Source: Pseudovibrio sp. Alg231-02 (GTDB lineage: Bacteria > Pseudomonadota > Alphaproteobacteria > Rhizobiales > Stappiaceae). Taken from it: a stretch of DNA of 64,000 nt. Each line of letters begins with the position of its first letter. Positions within the stretch are counted from its first letter, which is position 1. Shown here piece by piece: positions 1 through 9,762 of this stretch. Below the pieces are notes generated by a model. That model saw nothing but the letters and a program-made list of their open reading frames with translations. It was not told the DNA's origin and searched no databases. The stretch covers positions 1-64,000 of the forward strand of contig NZ_FREX01000004.1 of NCBI RefSeq assembly GCF_900143565.1, given 5' to 3'. The translations under genes and the position numbers were made by a program.

Positions 1-1259
1 GGGGCCTCGTCCTTGTGGGCGTTCTTGTGCTCGGCCTTGGCGGCTGGTCCTCCGTTGCCAAGATCAACAGCGCAGTGATCACCTCTGGCTCCATCGCTGT
101 CGATGGACAGGCCAAGAAGGTGCAGCATCAGGAAGGCGGCATTGTCGGCGAAATCCTCGTCAAAGATGGCGATGAAGTCAAAGCCGGTGATGTGCTGTTC
201 CGCCTTGATGAAACGGTAGTGAAAGCCAATCTGGCCATCACTCGCAAGCGTCTTCATCAGATGCAGGCGCAGGAAGCCCGCCTTTCTGCCGAATGGCGCA
301 ATGACGCTCAGGTCACCTTCCCGGAAGTTCTGGTTGAGCTGGCAAAGACCGACAAGATTGCTGCCACTGCTCTGGATGGTGAGCAAGCTCTCTTTGCTGC
401 CCGTCAGCAAGGCATCAAAGGCCGCAAGAAGCAGCTTGGCGAGCAGATTGCTCAGCTGGAGCAGCAGATTGAAGGCTTGCAGGTGCAGCGCGATGCGAAA
501 GCTGAAAGCATTGATCTTGTCACCCAGCAACTCGCCGACTTTGCTTCTCTTTTGGAAAAGCGCCTGATCAACGCCTCTCAGGTCACCGCCATCAAGCGGG
601 AACGGGCCGAGCTGGTTGGTGATCGCGGCGGGTTGATCTCGCAGGTCGCTCAGACCAAGGAAGCCATCAGCGAAAAGCGCGTGCAGATCCTGCAGCTGGA
701 CGAAGAGTTTTTGGAAAAAGTTCTGTCTGACCTGCAAAACATCCGCTCGCAGATTGCCGAGCTGGAAGAGCAGGAAGTGGCTGCACAGGACCGCCTGAAG
801 CGCATTGACATCCGCGCGCCACAATCCGGTTATGTGCACCAACTCAACGTTCACACTGTTGGCGGCGTGATCGCACCGGGTGATACGCTTATGCTGGTGG
901 TGCCGGAAGACAGCGATCTGGTGATTGAAAGCCGTGTTCAACCGGTCGATGTGGATCAGCTGCAAGTGGGACAGGACGCTTATGTGCGCCTTGCCGCTTT
1001 CGATCAGCGCACCACACCAGAGCTGGGCGCAGCCGTGCTCAACGTCTCCCCGGATCTGACCCGTGATGAAGTCACCGGCGAGCCCTTCTATCTGGCACGT
1101 CTGAAGATCTTAGAGAGCGAAATGCCAAAGCTGAATGGCCAGACCCTCGTCCCCGGAATGCCCGTCGAAGGCTTCATCCAAACCGGCGAACGCACCGTCC
1201 TCTCCTACTTCATAAAACCCATGCAAGACCAAATCGCCCATGCGCTCAAGGAGAAGTAA
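1..1259 (+). CDS. HlyD-family type I secretion periplasmic adaptor (5' truncated)
   Basis: Membrane fusion protein that links an inner-membrane ABC exporter to an outer-membrane TolC-like channel. The reading frame is open to the window edge and the first visible residues are the end of a transmembrane helix (GLVLVG...), so the true start lies upstream. Then follow a lipoyl-like hairpin half with the family signature KKVQHQEGGIVGEI and VKDGDEVKAGDVLFRLDET, a long alpha-helical coiled coil over roughly residues 75-265, and the second beta half beginning IRAPQSGYVHQLNVHTVGG. The C-terminus near VPGMPVEGFIQTGERTVLSYF matches HlyD/PrtE/AprE adaptors. The ABC transporter is probably just upstream, outside the window. 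The RTX nuclease encoded convergently downstream is a natural substrate candidate (inference). Family assignment is firm; the substrate is not. Confidence 0.93.
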   Translation, partial: GLVLVGVLVLGLGGWSSVAKINSAVITSGSIAVDGQAKKVQHQEGGIVGEILVKDGDEVKAGDVLFRLDETVVKANLAITRKRLHQMQAQEARLSAEWRNDAQVTFPEVLVELAKTDKIAATALDGEQALFAARQQGIKGRKKQLGEQIAQLEQQIEGLQVQRDAKAESIDLVTQQLADFASLLEKRLINASQVTAIKRERAELVGDRGGLISQVAQTKEAISEKRVQILQLDEEFLEKVLSDLQNIRSQIAELEEQEVAAQDRLKRIDIRAPQSGYVHQLNVHTVGGVIAPGDTLMLVVPEDSDLVIESRVQPVDVDQLQVGQDAYVRLAAFDQRTTPELGAAVLNVSPDLTRDEVTGEPFYLARLKILESEMPKLNGQTLVPGMPVEGFIQTGERTVLSYFIKPMQDQIAHALKEK

Positions 1260-1370
1260 GGAACCCCTTACTTCTTCGGAAGGCGACTTCATTGATTTTT
1301 GAGGTCGTGAGGACTAGAATAATAACCGGAGTGGAAAGGGAGCTTACGCCCCCTTCCCTTTTCTTATTTG

Positions 1371-1420
1371 AAAGAGACTCGGAGTTGCATTAGCCAGCTG
1401 TTCCGAGTCTTTTTCATTTT
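1371..1420 (+). terminator. Rho-independent terminator after hlyD-like gene
   Basis: Perfect inverted repeat AGACTCGGA (1375-1383) and TCCGAGTCT (1402-1410), 18-nt loop, followed by a T-rich run. It lies about 110 bp after the adaptor stop codon. Confidence 0.75.
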
Positions 1421-1624
1421 AAGCGTGAGTGAAATGGGGAATAACCTCATCCCATCACCTCCGGTTTAAAGGCAAGGCTGTTGCCTCAGTCGGATAAGCC
1501 TATCTTGTCCGATGCATTGGCTGGCACAACACAGCTGCTTTCGCCCTCAAAGAGCCCTCAGCTTACCATCGAACATCGCGAACTTTATCTCCCTGATTTT
1601 GGGAGTGGTATTTGTTTGGCCAAT

Positions 1625-1652
1625 AAAAAAGCGGCTCTGGGAGCCGCTTTTT
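1625..1652. terminator. Bidirectional intrinsic terminator
   Basis: Stem GCGGCTC (1631-1637) and GAGCCGC (1641-1647) with a 3-nt loop, flanked by six A on the left and five T on the right, so it has a U-tract in both directions. It sits between the convergent adaptor and nuclease genes. Confidence 0.85.
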
Positions 1653-1662
1653 CTGTTCTTGT

Positions 1663-1697
1663 GAAGGCCCTCGCAAACTCGCGAGGGCCTTCTTTTT
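1663..1697 (+). terminator. Strong hairpin terminator downstream of the nuclease gene
   Basis: Perfect 12-bp stem GAAGGCCCTCGC (1663-1674) and GCGAGGGCCTTC (1681-1692), 6-nt loop, then TTTTT. The U-tract favours plus-strand termination. It lies 3 bp beyond the minus-strand nuclease stop codon, so together with the adjacent 1625-1652 hairpin it isolates the two convergent genes. Confidence 0.8.
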
Positions 1698-1699
1698 GC

Positions 1700-4600
1700 T
1701 TAAACGAGCATTTCGCTTGGGCTGCTGAGGTCCAGGCCGATGACGAGTGGGTCATGGTCGGACGCGCCGTACTGGTCGTCAGTGTAGAAACCAGCATCGG
1801 TGAAGCGGCTGTTGTAGCTGAGCAGGTCTGGCTCATCAGCATTGATGTGCCACTCAGCAAGGCCGGTCACCTGATCAGCAAGGCTGTCGGATGCCAGAGC
1901 GTGGTCCAGAGAACCGCGCTGACCATCAAACACGAAGCTGTACGCTTCATCGCCCAGGTACTGAGACAGAAGATCGGTCATGTCGCCGCCCTCTACCAGT
2001 TCCTGTACGGAGTCGCCTTTGCCGTAGGTGTTCAAGTCACCGATCACGAGGATGTCCGGATCAAGACCTGCACCTGCATATTCCGTTCTCAGCCACTCAT
2101 GCAGCTCTTTTGCTGCATCTTCACGTGCCTGAGCCCAGAAGGCCTGCCCATCACCTTGATCGTAGTTTGGATCAGCGATCAAGGCATCCAGATCTGCCTG
2201 TACCTGGTCAACATCAGCTGCCGGAATGGTACCTGCATCCAGTTTACCCTGAATGTCTTCCACCAGATCGCTCAGGCCGCTTGGACCCTTGGACTTGTAG
2301 TGGTTAACCGCAAGGGTAAAGCGCTCGCCGTTTGCATCCTCAAAAGTGGTTGCAACGGTTGGGCGGTTACGCTGGAAGTCACCTACATATGAACGATCAG
2401 CAAAGTCCTGCAGACGATCCGCAATCGCGTAAGTCGCATCCGCACTTGTTTCCTGATAGGTGTAGGTTTCTGTCTCAATGACAGTCAGCTTGCCAGGACG
2501 GTAGATCATACCGGTGGTGATGGCATCAGACCCGATCGGAGCCCCGTCAGTCGGGTTCACGAAGGTGTAAAGCTCATCAGTCCGGCCCTGAGCGGTCAGT
2601 TCCGCATTCAGTGCATCAACAAGAGCGCTGATTGCAGAGGCATCATCAAAGCCGTTGTTCTCCAGTTCCTGAAGACCAAAGACATCCGCATCGATATCAA
2701 GCATTGCCTTGACGATCTTGTCGGTTTGACGCGCAAGATCTGCCTCGGAGCTCGCACCGCGCTGACCAAGACTGGTGAAGTAGTTCAGCACGTTGAAGCT
2801 GGACACTTTCAGATCACCGCCCACATCAGCAGGCTGGTCAGGACGTGCACCGGAGTTGGTGCTCTCATCGATGGAAATCTGGCCGTCAACGATCAGAGTA
2901 TGACCATCGAAGCCTTCGGTGAGAATGCCTTCGATCGGTGCATCGATCTCTGTGCCAAGACGCAGAGTTGCCCCTTCAGAGAAGTCATCACCGCTGTCCA
3001 GATACCCATTGCCGTTGTCGCCGTTTTCTTCGGTAACTGGCACGTAGGTGAACTCGTCAGGGTTCTGCTCAGAAGAACCATCATCGATAAGGATGCGGTT
3101 GTTCTGGTTCATTTCCTGATGTTCGATGATCTGGTCAAGCTCATCCTGAGGATCGTACAGATGGGTTGCCTGATACTGGGCGCCAGCGGAAACTGTAATT
3201 TGACCGTAGCGGTCGAAATTGAAGTTTTCGATGACTGTCAGAGCATCGTCTGTTCCGGAGCCAACGCTGACGCGCATGCCTTCCAGAGCTTCCAGGTTCT
3301 GCTGGCTTGTTGGAGACAGAAGTACCTGCATGTATTCTGGCAGATCATTGCCGGAAGACAGGATGCTCAAATCACCAATGTTTGTCAGCTGTGTCTGGCC
3401 ACCAAACTCTGCAACGGTACCACCGAAGGACACTTCATCACCAACTGCAACGGTTGGAGCCGCGCCGGTGTAAACGAAGATACCTTCAGAAGTTGCGGAG
3501 TTGCCGTCGCTGTCAGTTGTTTCTTCCTGCAGATAGAAACCACTGCTGGTCACGCTTGTTACAAGCGCGCTGACGTAAACGAACTCACCAACCATGCCGG
3601 ATTCTGCACCGTCACCCTGAATGGTGGAGATGAGCGTAGGCGCGGTATCGTCGTTCACAACAGTGCTGGTTGCTGTCTTGGTTGTGATCTTGCCACCCGT
3701 TGGGTTGCTCAAGGTCACAGACAGGGCTTCGCTCAGCTCGGTTGTTTCATCGCCAGTGATGTTGACTGTGATGGTCTTGGTGGTTTCACCAGCTGCAAAC
3801 TCGATGCTGCCAGATGGCAGAGTGCCACCGAAGTCAGCTGCATCAACGTCGCCGCCAACAGCAAAGTCAACAGTGCCAGCCTCAGACAGATCACCATCAC
3901 GGGTCACTGTGAACTCGAAGGAGGTTACGCCGCTGTCGCCTTCAGCTTTGGAGTCAGCTTCCGCTGCGATAGCGTAGGTTGTGGACGTACCGCCACCGCC
4001 TGTGGTATCGCCTTCCAGCTGCAGGTTTTGCAGAACGAATGCTTCATTGCTGCCGTTTGCAGAGCCTTCAACGATGATGGTTAGCTCGGAGCCTGAACCT
4101 TCCAGATCAGCAACAAGTGTTTGCAACTGGTTGGTAAGAACAAGGCCAGAGTTGGTTTCAACCATCGGATCGTTCAGATCAACAACCTTACCGCTGGCAA
4201 GGGTGTAAGACTGAGCGCCATCATTGTCAGAGGTGAAGGCGAACAGAGTTTGCTCTTCGCCACCATCAATGGAATAGCGGATGGAAATGGTGTCATCAGA
4301 CTCGAAATCACCCATTGCACCAGCATCCAGAGACAGGCTGATATTGCTGTAATCTGAGATGTCGAAGCGCCAGGTCGCGACCAGCGGGTCACCATTAGGA
4401 TTGTCGTCGTTGACAGTATCGGTCAGACCGAAGAACTCACCAGTGTTGGAGACTTCATCGATAACGCCGACTGCATCATTCTCGAAGCTGCCATTGGTGG
4501 AATCGACCAGCGAGAACGGAGCGTCGGCAGCAGTGTACTTGCCAAAGCCGTCTGCAGGACTGGTGAAGTCTGGTGCAGTGCTGGTGTACTCGATCAGACG

Positions 4601-6361
4601 ATCATTCTGTGAGTCCACCATGTCAAACGCGAAGGTTTCGCGCACAACAGCCGGGTTGCCCAGGATCTTCAGGTTCTGCAACGCAAACGCTTCAGAACTT
4701 CCGTCTGACTTGCCTTCAACGCTGATGGTCAGCTCAGAGCCAGTGCCTTCCAGATCAGACACGAGGGTCTGCAGCTGGTTGGTCAGCACAATGCCTGCGT
4801 CTGCATCAGTGAGCGGATCATCCAAATCAACAGTCTTGCCGCTGGCAAGGGTGTAGGTCTGTGCACCGTCATTGTCAGAGGTGAAGGAGTACAGAACCTG
4901 CTCTTCGCCACCATCAATGGAGTAGCGGATCACAAAGGTGTCTGTGCCTTCAAAGTCACCCATTGCACCAAGATCAAGGGAAAGACCCAGATCTTTGTAG
5001 CCTGCAATGTCGAAGGTCCAGGACGCTGTCAGTTCGCCATCATTGTCATTGTTGATGCTGTCGGTTACGCCGAAGAACTCACCAGAGTTGGTGGCTTCAT
5101 CGATGATACCCAGAACGTCATTCTCAAAGCCGCCATTTGTGGAATCGACCAGTGAGAACGGCGCGCTGTCTGCAGTGAACTTGCCGAAGCCATCAGCAAC
5201 GCTGGAGAAATCAGGCGCAGTGTTGGTGAAGCTCACCAGGCCCTGATTTTGAGAGTCAACCATGTCGAACGCGATTACGTCACGCACAACTTCGTTTTCG
5301 TCTTCAACAGTGACGGAAACACTTTGAGTGTCAGAACCGCCGTCAGCATCGGTGACAGTGACTTCAACCTGATAAACGTTGTCGCCATCAGCATCTGCTG
5401 GTGCTTCAAAGTCAGGAGCTGTCTTAAAGCTCAGCTGACCAGTTTCAGCGTCGATCTCGAACAGGCCAGCATCAGTACCAGAAACGGAATAGGACAGGTC
5501 TGTGTTGTCTACGTCGGTTGCAGATGCAGTTGCCAACTCAGTGGTGTTTTCTGCAACGGAAACATCAGAAGCGACAGACAGAACCGGAGCCTGATTAGAA
5601 CCAGTCACAGTAACAGTAACGGTGACGTCTTTGGTGCTGCCATTGCCGTCGGTGACTGTGTAAGTAAAGGTATCTTCTGCAGTCTCGCCTTCACGCAGGC
5701 TGTCAAACACACTGCCTGGGTTGTAGGAGACCTGACCGTTCTCAAGAGAGACGGTTGCGCCAGATGCGCTGCTTGCGGAAACTTCAGTGATTGTCAGCGT
5801 ATCGCCGTCATAATCCTTGTCGTTTTCCAGCAGAGTGGCAGCCTCAATCACAAGACCTTCATCGCCGGATGCAACAGCATCTTCGCCAGCGCGGATCTCA
5901 TTGTTGCGACCATCCAGATAGTAAGTGTAGTCGTCAGCTGCGAAGTGAACTGCCTCGACATTCATCAAGGTGTCTTTTTCAGAGCCGTCATTTGCGATGA
6001 CTTTGGTCTTTGGATTCCACCAGCGACCACGCTGCTGGAATGAATAGTCATCGATTGAGCCTTCATAAACGGCTGTATCGAAACCACGACCACCATTGAT
6101 GCTGTCATTGCCTGCACCACCATGGATGACATCGTCGCCACCAGCTGCGCTGATGCGATCGTTGCCTTCACCAGCAAAGATAAGGTCATTGCCCTTACCT
6201 GCCCGGATCCAGTCATTTCCAGCATATGTGGAGATGGTATCGTTACCGTTGAAACCCCAGACCCAATCAATACCGTCGGTACCCGTGATGACGTCATCCC
6301 ACCACGTGCCAAAGTTTACGCTGATCGAGTAGAAGTTAAATCGAGGAAAGAAATTGAACAT
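1700..6361 (-). CDS. Large secreted RTX/Calx-beta protein with ExeM-type extracellular nuclease domain
   Basis: A 1553-residue multidomain protein with no Sec signal, as expected for type I secretion. Order: RTX-like nonapeptides (GNDxI, GxGND) at residues 25-95; a VCBS/cadherin-like domain at about 165-255; a cadherin-like domain at 258-355; two copies of a ~212-residue module at 358-568 and 572-784, each beginning near AFDMVDSQN; a Calx-beta domain at about 797-905; an OB-like region; and an endonuclease/exonuclease/phosphatase domain at 1183-1553. The nuclease domain shows SSFNVLNYF, GLQELENNG, VIGDLNTYG, GSLDHALAS and ASDHDPLV, typical of ExeM/Xds-type extracellular DNases. The likely role is metal-dependent DNA hydrolysis outside the cell for phosphate or biofilm turnover. 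RTX repeats are at the N-terminus, whereas in most type I substrates they precede the C-terminal signal. The HlyD-like adaptor gene is convergent. Confidence 0.9.
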   Translation of the reverse strand: MFNFFPRFNFYSISVNFGTWWDDVITGTDGIDWVWGFNGNDTISTYAGNDWIRAGKGNDLIFAGEGNDRISAAGGDDVIHGGAGNDSINGGRGFDTAVYEGSIDDYSFQQRGRWWNPKTKVIANDGSEKDTLMNVEAVHFAADDYTYYLDGRNNEIRAGEDAVASGDEGLVIEAATLLENDKDYDGDTLTITEVSASSASGATVSLENGQVSYNPGSVFDSLREGETAEDTFTYTVTDGNGSTKDVTVTVTVTGSNQAPVLSVASDVSVAENTTELATASATDVDNTDLSYSVSGTDAGLFEIDAETGQLSFKTAPDFEAPADADGDNVYQVEVTVTDADGGSDTQSVSVTVEDENEVVRDVIAFDMVDSQNQGLVSFTNTAPDFSSVADGFGKFTADSAPFSLVDSTNGGFENDVLGIIDEATNSGEFFGVTDSINNDNDGELTASWTFDIAGYKDLGLSLDLGAMGDFEGTDTFVIRYSIDGGEEQVLYSFTSDNDGAQTYTLASGKTVDLDDPLTDADAGIVLTNQLQTLVSDLEGTGSELTISVEGKSDGSSEAFALQNLKILGNPAVVRETFAFDMVDSQNDRLIEYTSTAPDFTSPADGFGKYTAADAPFSLVDSTNGSFENDAVGVIDEVSNTGEFFGLTDTVNDDNPNGDPLVATWRFDISDYSNISLSLDAGAMGDFESDDTISIRYSIDGGEEQTLFAFTSDNDGAQSYTLASGKVVDLNDPMVETNSGLVLTNQLQTLVADLEGSGSELTIIVEGSANGSNEAFVLQNLQLEGDTTGGGGTSTTYAIAAEADSKAEGDSGVTSFEFTVTRDGDLSEAGTVDFAVGGDVDAADFGGTLPSGSIEFAAGETTKTITVNITGDETTELSEALSVTLSNPTGGKITTKTATSTVVNDDTAPTLISTIQGDGAESGMVGEFVYVSALVTSVTSSGFYLQEETTDSDGNSATSEGIFVYTGAAPTVAVGDEVSFGGTVAEFGGQTQLTNIGDLSILSSGNDLPEYMQVLLSPTSQQNLEALEGMRVSVGSGTDDALTVIENFNFDRYGQITVSAGAQYQATHLYDPQDELDQIIEHQEMNQNNRILIDDGSSEQNPDEFTYVPVTEENGDNGNGYLDSGDDFSEGATLRLGTEIDAPIEGILTEGFDGHTLIVDGQISIDESTNSGARPDQPADVGGDLKVSSFNVLNYFTSLGQRGASSEADLARQTDKIVKAMLDIDADVFGLQELENNGFDDASAISALVDALNAELTAQGRTDELYTFVNPTDGAPIGSDAITTGMIYRPGKLTVIETETYTYQETSADATYAIADRLQDFADRSYVGDFQRNRPTVATTFEDANGERFTLAVNHYKSKGPSGLSDLVEDIQGKLDAGTIPAADVDQVQADLDALIADPNYDQGDGQAFWAQAREDAAKELHEWLRTEYAGAGLDPDILVIGDLNTYGKGDSVQELVEGGDMTDLLSQYLGDEAYSFVFDGQRGSLDHALASDSLADQVTGLAEWHINADEPDLLSYNSRFTDAGFYTDDQYGASDHDPLVIGLDLSSPSEMLV
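4010..5290 (-). repeat. Tandem duplication of a ~635-bp module inside the RTX nuclease gene
   Basis: Bases 4658-5290 and 4010-4648 encode two consecutive ~212-residue modules of the nuclease protein. They share blocks such as AFDMVDSQN, PFSLVDSTNG, SLDxGAMGDFE, RYSIDGGEEQ, FTSDNDGAQ and LTNQLQTLV. This is an in-frame intragenic duplication with clear divergence. Confidence 0.88.
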
Positions 6362-6962
6362 GTATCAACCCCGTTACAGTTCATCTTATCCGAGTCCGTC
6401 ACTCCCCTCCCAGTTTTGAGCCGGGAGCCAAGACGAACGATTATTTTTTGCTAGATGCCCGAAAGATTTTCTGCAGCATGCATCGACAGTTTTCTCGATG
6501 TAGAGGGTGACGTAAAGGACGTATTGATCAATTTTTCACTTTTCGCATATTATTTCGAATAATATTTTCTTTTGTGAAATTTTTTTCAACTTCGCGTTGC
6601 ATATCAATGTCAAGGCGACAGGAAGTTACCCAGTGCTGTGCATAACTCGGGATGCTTTTAAACACAGTTTGGCTCCTGCGCGACTCATATTTCACAAAGG
6701 CGCACTGCGAATCCATAGATACAATTAAAATTTAATTATCAAAATCACGATTTTTGCGGGTTCATGGCGAGGGGCAGGCACCTGCTTGAGCAAAATCATA
6801 CCAATTCTATATTTTATCTCATTTAGAGTATCATTTTCTAACTTGACTTATCTTTGTAGTATGTAGTTTCTTATATTCAATCTTTTCAGCAAACTAGGCG
6901 AATTTAGAGTGTGTTCGCCATAACAAGAATCTGATGAGACGGAATAAAGGGACGGGGCAAGC
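6362..6962. other. AT-rich divergent intergenic region
   Basis: About 600 bp between the minus-strand nuclease gene and the plus-strand aminotransferase-fold gene. It is markedly AT-rich, especially 6720-6900, and should carry both promoters. No convincing gene, RNA or repeat was seen. A 62-codon minus-strand frame at 6528-6716 has no family resemblance. Confidence 0.5.
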
Positions 6963-8627
6963 ATGTGTAATTTGATCGATAAAATCAGAAAATCAGTGAT
7001 TGGTGAAGACGCAGCCATCGCCACGGCATTTGGTCCTAAGCCATTGGTTTATGCGGATTACACAGCCTCAGGCCGTTCGCTGAGCATGATTGAGGATTAC
7101 ATCCGCGATCACGTTCTGCCTTACTATGCCAACACCCATACAGAGACCTCCTACACAGGTGCACAAACCACCGCACTACGCGAGCAGGCCCGTCAGCAGA
7201 TCCGTTCGTCAGTTAACGCCACCGACGATCATTCCGTGATCTTTTGCGGCTCCGGTGCAACCTCCGCGATCCATAAACTCATCGATATTCTCAACCTGAA
7301 ACTGCCTGCAGACCTGAGCGCACGCTACAAGTTTGAGCAGCAGATCCCCGAGAAAGAGCGCCCCGTCGTTTTCATCGGCCCTTATGAGCATCATTCCAAC
7401 GAACTGCCATGGCGCGAGAGCATTGCAGACGTGGTTTCCATTCCCCTTTGCGAAGGCGGTCAGGTCTGTCTGGATGATCTTGAGAAACAGCTGATCAAAT
7501 ACGCAGACCGTCCCCTCAAGATTGGCAGCTTCTCGGCGGCCTCAAATGTCACCGGCGTCAAAACCGACGTCGACACCGTCGCCCGCCTGCTTCACAAGCA
7601 CGGCGCACTCTCCTTTTGGGACTACGCCGCGGCGGCTCCATATGTGGGCATCGATATGGCTGGTGCTCAGGATGAACAGGGCGACAGCACCAAAGACGCT
7701 ATCTTCCTGTCACCACACAAATTTGTTGGCGGACCGGGCACACCGGGCGTATTGATCGTAAACAATGCCATCCTTCAAAACCGTGTACCAGCGATGCCAG
7801 GCGGCGGCACCGTCATGTACGTGACGCCAGAAGACCATCGTTACGTGGCAAACGCAGAACGGCGCGAAGAAGGCGGCACACCAGCGATCATTGAATCCGT
7901 GCGAGCAGGGCTGGTGTTCAAGCTTCAGCAAGCCGTCGGTACTGATGAGATTGAACGCCGGGAAGAGAGCTTTGTCTCCCGAGCCGTAGCCCGCTGGTCA
8001 AACTGCGAGAACATAGAAATCCTTGGCAACACCGAGGCGCCTCGTCTGTCTATCACCTCGCTGAAGATCACTCATAAAGGCAAAGACCTGCACTACAGCT
8101 TTGTTGTGGCGCTGCTCAACGATCTGTTCGGCATTCAGGCCCGTGGTGGGTGCTCCTGCGCTGGTCCATACGGCCACGCATTGCTTGGCATGGACATGCA
8201 CTACAGCAAGGCACTGGAAGAGCAGCTGGTGGAAGGTCACATGATCCTGCGTCCGGGCTGGATCCGCCTCAACTTCAACTACTTCATTGATGAAGAAACC
8301 TTCGAGTATCTGGTCCGCGCCATTGAGTTGGTCGCAGAGCACGGCTGGAAGCTACTGCCATTTTACCGCTTCGACCAAAACGGCGCTGTCTGGCGCTACC
8401 AAAACCACAAAACAGAACTGGCCGCCTCGCTCGAAACACTCGATTTCAACGCATTGCCGGAAGCCACCGTAAAATCAGAGCGCCCTTCTCTGGCAGAGAC
8501 CATGAAAGCAGCTGAAGCAGAGCTCCTACGCAACCACTGCACCGAAGAACGCTACAACGTCATTCAGCCGCAAAAAGTGGAAGATCTCCGCTGGTTCGTC
8601 CGCCCACAAGACGTCGCCGTCGCATAA
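6963..8627 (+). CDS. Class V aminotransferase-fold PLP enzyme (cysteine desulfurase-like)
   Basis: A 554-residue fold-type I PLP enzyme. The N-terminal half has VYADYTASGRSLS, then CGSGATSAIHKL (cofactor phosphate loop, about residues 95-106). The Schiff-base lysine is probably in LSPHKFVGGPGTPG (about 250), with a glycine-rich segment PGGGTVMYVTP after it. ARGGCSCAGPYGHALLG (about 390) is reminiscent of the catalytic cysteine loop of cysteine desulfurases. It is longer than NifS/SufS (~400 residues) because of a C-terminal extension of about 100 residues. The substrate cannot be read from sequence; no Fe-S assembly genes are adjacent. A purine-rich stretch (AGGGACGGGGC) precedes the ATG. The AraC regulator encoded convergently downstream is not an obvious partner. 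Confidence 0.85.
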   Translation: MCNLIDKIRKSVIGEDAAIATAFGPKPLVYADYTASGRSLSMIEDYIRDHVLPYYANTHTETSYTGAQTTALREQARQQIRSSVNATDDHSVIFCGSGATSAIHKLIDILNLKLPADLSARYKFEQQIPEKERPVVFIGPYEHHSNELPWRESIADVVSIPLCEGGQVCLDDLEKQLIKYADRPLKIGSFSAASNVTGVKTDVDTVARLLHKHGALSFWDYAAAAPYVGIDMAGAQDEQGDSTKDAIFLSPHKFVGGPGTPGVLIVNNAILQNRVPAMPGGGTVMYVTPEDHRYVANAERREEGGTPAIIESVRAGLVFKLQQAVGTDEIERREESFVSRAVARWSNCENIEILGNTEAPRLSITSLKITHKGKDLHYSFVVALLNDLFGIQARGGCSCAGPYGHALLGMDMHYSKALEEQLVEGHMILRPGWIRLNFNYFIDEETFEYLVRAIELVAEHGWKLLPFYRFDQNGAVWRYQNHKTELAASLETLDFNALPEATVKSERPSLAETMKAAEAELLRNHCTEERYNVIQPQKVEDLRWFVRPQDVAVA

Positions 8628-8670
8628 GAGTAAGCCGAGGCGGCGGAGACAACCCGTCGCCGGTTACTTC

Positions 8671-9762
8671 TCACAAATACTTCACCCAGTCTTCGTAGCG
8701 GCGGTCTACATTTGGGGTGCTCATGGCCCTGGTCCAGGCGATGCCGGCGGAGTTTCGGGCTTCGGATGGGGTCATGGAGAAGCGTTTTTTGAAAGCACGG
8801 CTGAAGGTGCTCTCGTAGGTAAAACCGAAGGAAAACGCGATTTCCGAGTTGGAGCGGTGGGCATTGCTGTTGCTGATGAGTGCGATCATTGCGCCCTTGA
8901 GACGTTGCTCCAGAATGAAACTTTTCACACCGCCGTAATTGCGGAACATCTCATATAGCTTTGAACGTGAGATACCTGCTTTTATGGCCACAGTTTCGGG
9001 TGAAAGATCTGGGTTCGACAGGTGCTCGCTGATTGTTCGTTTTGCCAGCATAATCTGTGCGGCATGGCTGTTTGCTTCGACCAGAGCCACGCCTTCAGAC
9101 GTGCTGTTCAGGCAAGCCGTAACGAGTGAAATCGTTGCCGGGTTAATATCTGCAGCTTGTGACAAGCTCAGTTGACCCGACAACTCTTTCAACGTCTTAA
9201 TATGACTATAAAGAAGCTGAACCATGGGCTGCGCGGCAGGCAATCTCCGCATATGCTGCCCATCTGGATAAACCAGCTTAGGTTCGAGCAACTCCCTGGG
9301 AATAATCAGGGATAGGTTTGAAAATGTATTGGTCCAGGATTTTGACGTCCTGGCTAAATCAAAAATGATGAGGCCATCCTGTGCAACAGAATGTTGTGCA
9401 CCGTCATGCTCGAAAATCATGTCTCCCGTTTCAAACAGTTGGGTCATGAAGTGGTCCATCCCATCTTTTGCGATAGTCAGCTCACTCCTCTCCCAAAACT
9501 GCTTTCTGCTTTTTGTCCGGGCCAGAATAATTTGCCCGAACATATGCGCATCTACTTCTGCGGTGAATTCATCAGACCTGACGGCATGATCTGCTTCCAC
9601 CTGAAACATGAAGGAGATACTTTCCTTCCAGAGAGAGAAGCGCTCATCTGGCGCAACGCCATCAACGGAAAACACAGTCTGAGGAATAGGCTGAGAAATC
9701 TCCGCTCTTGGCGCTCCGTCAATGAGATCCACCTCACTCAAAATATGTCCTCGTAAAATCAA
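8671..9762 (-). CDS. AraC-family transcriptional regulator
   Basis: A 363-residue regulator. The C-terminal ~100 residues hold two helix-turn-helix motifs: LSPETVAIKAGISRSKLYEMF, and after SNSEIAFSFGFTYESTFSRAF the family signature FKKRFSMTPSEARN. The N-terminal part (AraC-binding-like, about 35-210) resembles regulators that sense small hydrophobic effectors, but the ligand is not deducible. It ends 44 bp from the convergent PLP enzyme gene. The upstream ~350-bp gap toward the membrane protein gene could contain its targets. Confidence 0.88.
   Translation of the reverse strand: MILRGHILSEVDLIDGAPRAEISQPIPQTVFSVDGVAPDERFSLWKESISFMFQVEADHAVRSDEFTAEVDAHMFGQIILARTKSRKQFWERSELTIAKDGMDHFMTQLFETGDMIFEHDGAQHSVAQDGLIIFDLARTSKSWTNTFSNLSLIIPRELLEPKLVYPDGQHMRRLPAAQPMVQLLYSHIKTLKELSGQLSLSQAADINPATISLVTACLNSTSEGVALVEANSHAAQIMLAKRTISEHLSNPDLSPETVAIKAGISRSKLYEMFRNYGGVKSFILEQRLKGAMIALISNSNAHRSNSEIAFSFGFTYESTFSRAFKKRFSMTPSEARNSAGIAWTRAMSTPNVDRRYEDWVKYL

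Noticed and set aside
1481-2392. 303-codon plus-strand frame over the nuclease C-terminus
   Set aside because: Antisense to the highly recognisable nuclease domain; its translation has no family features and reflects codon bias of the real gene.
2726-4084. 452-codon plus-strand frame opposite the RTX nuclease
   Set aside because: Runs antisense through the nuclease and duplicated modules; no domain or start signal.
6528-6716. 62-codon minus-strand frame in the AT-rich gap
   Set aside because: No homology and no ribosome site; AT-rich composition favours chance frames.
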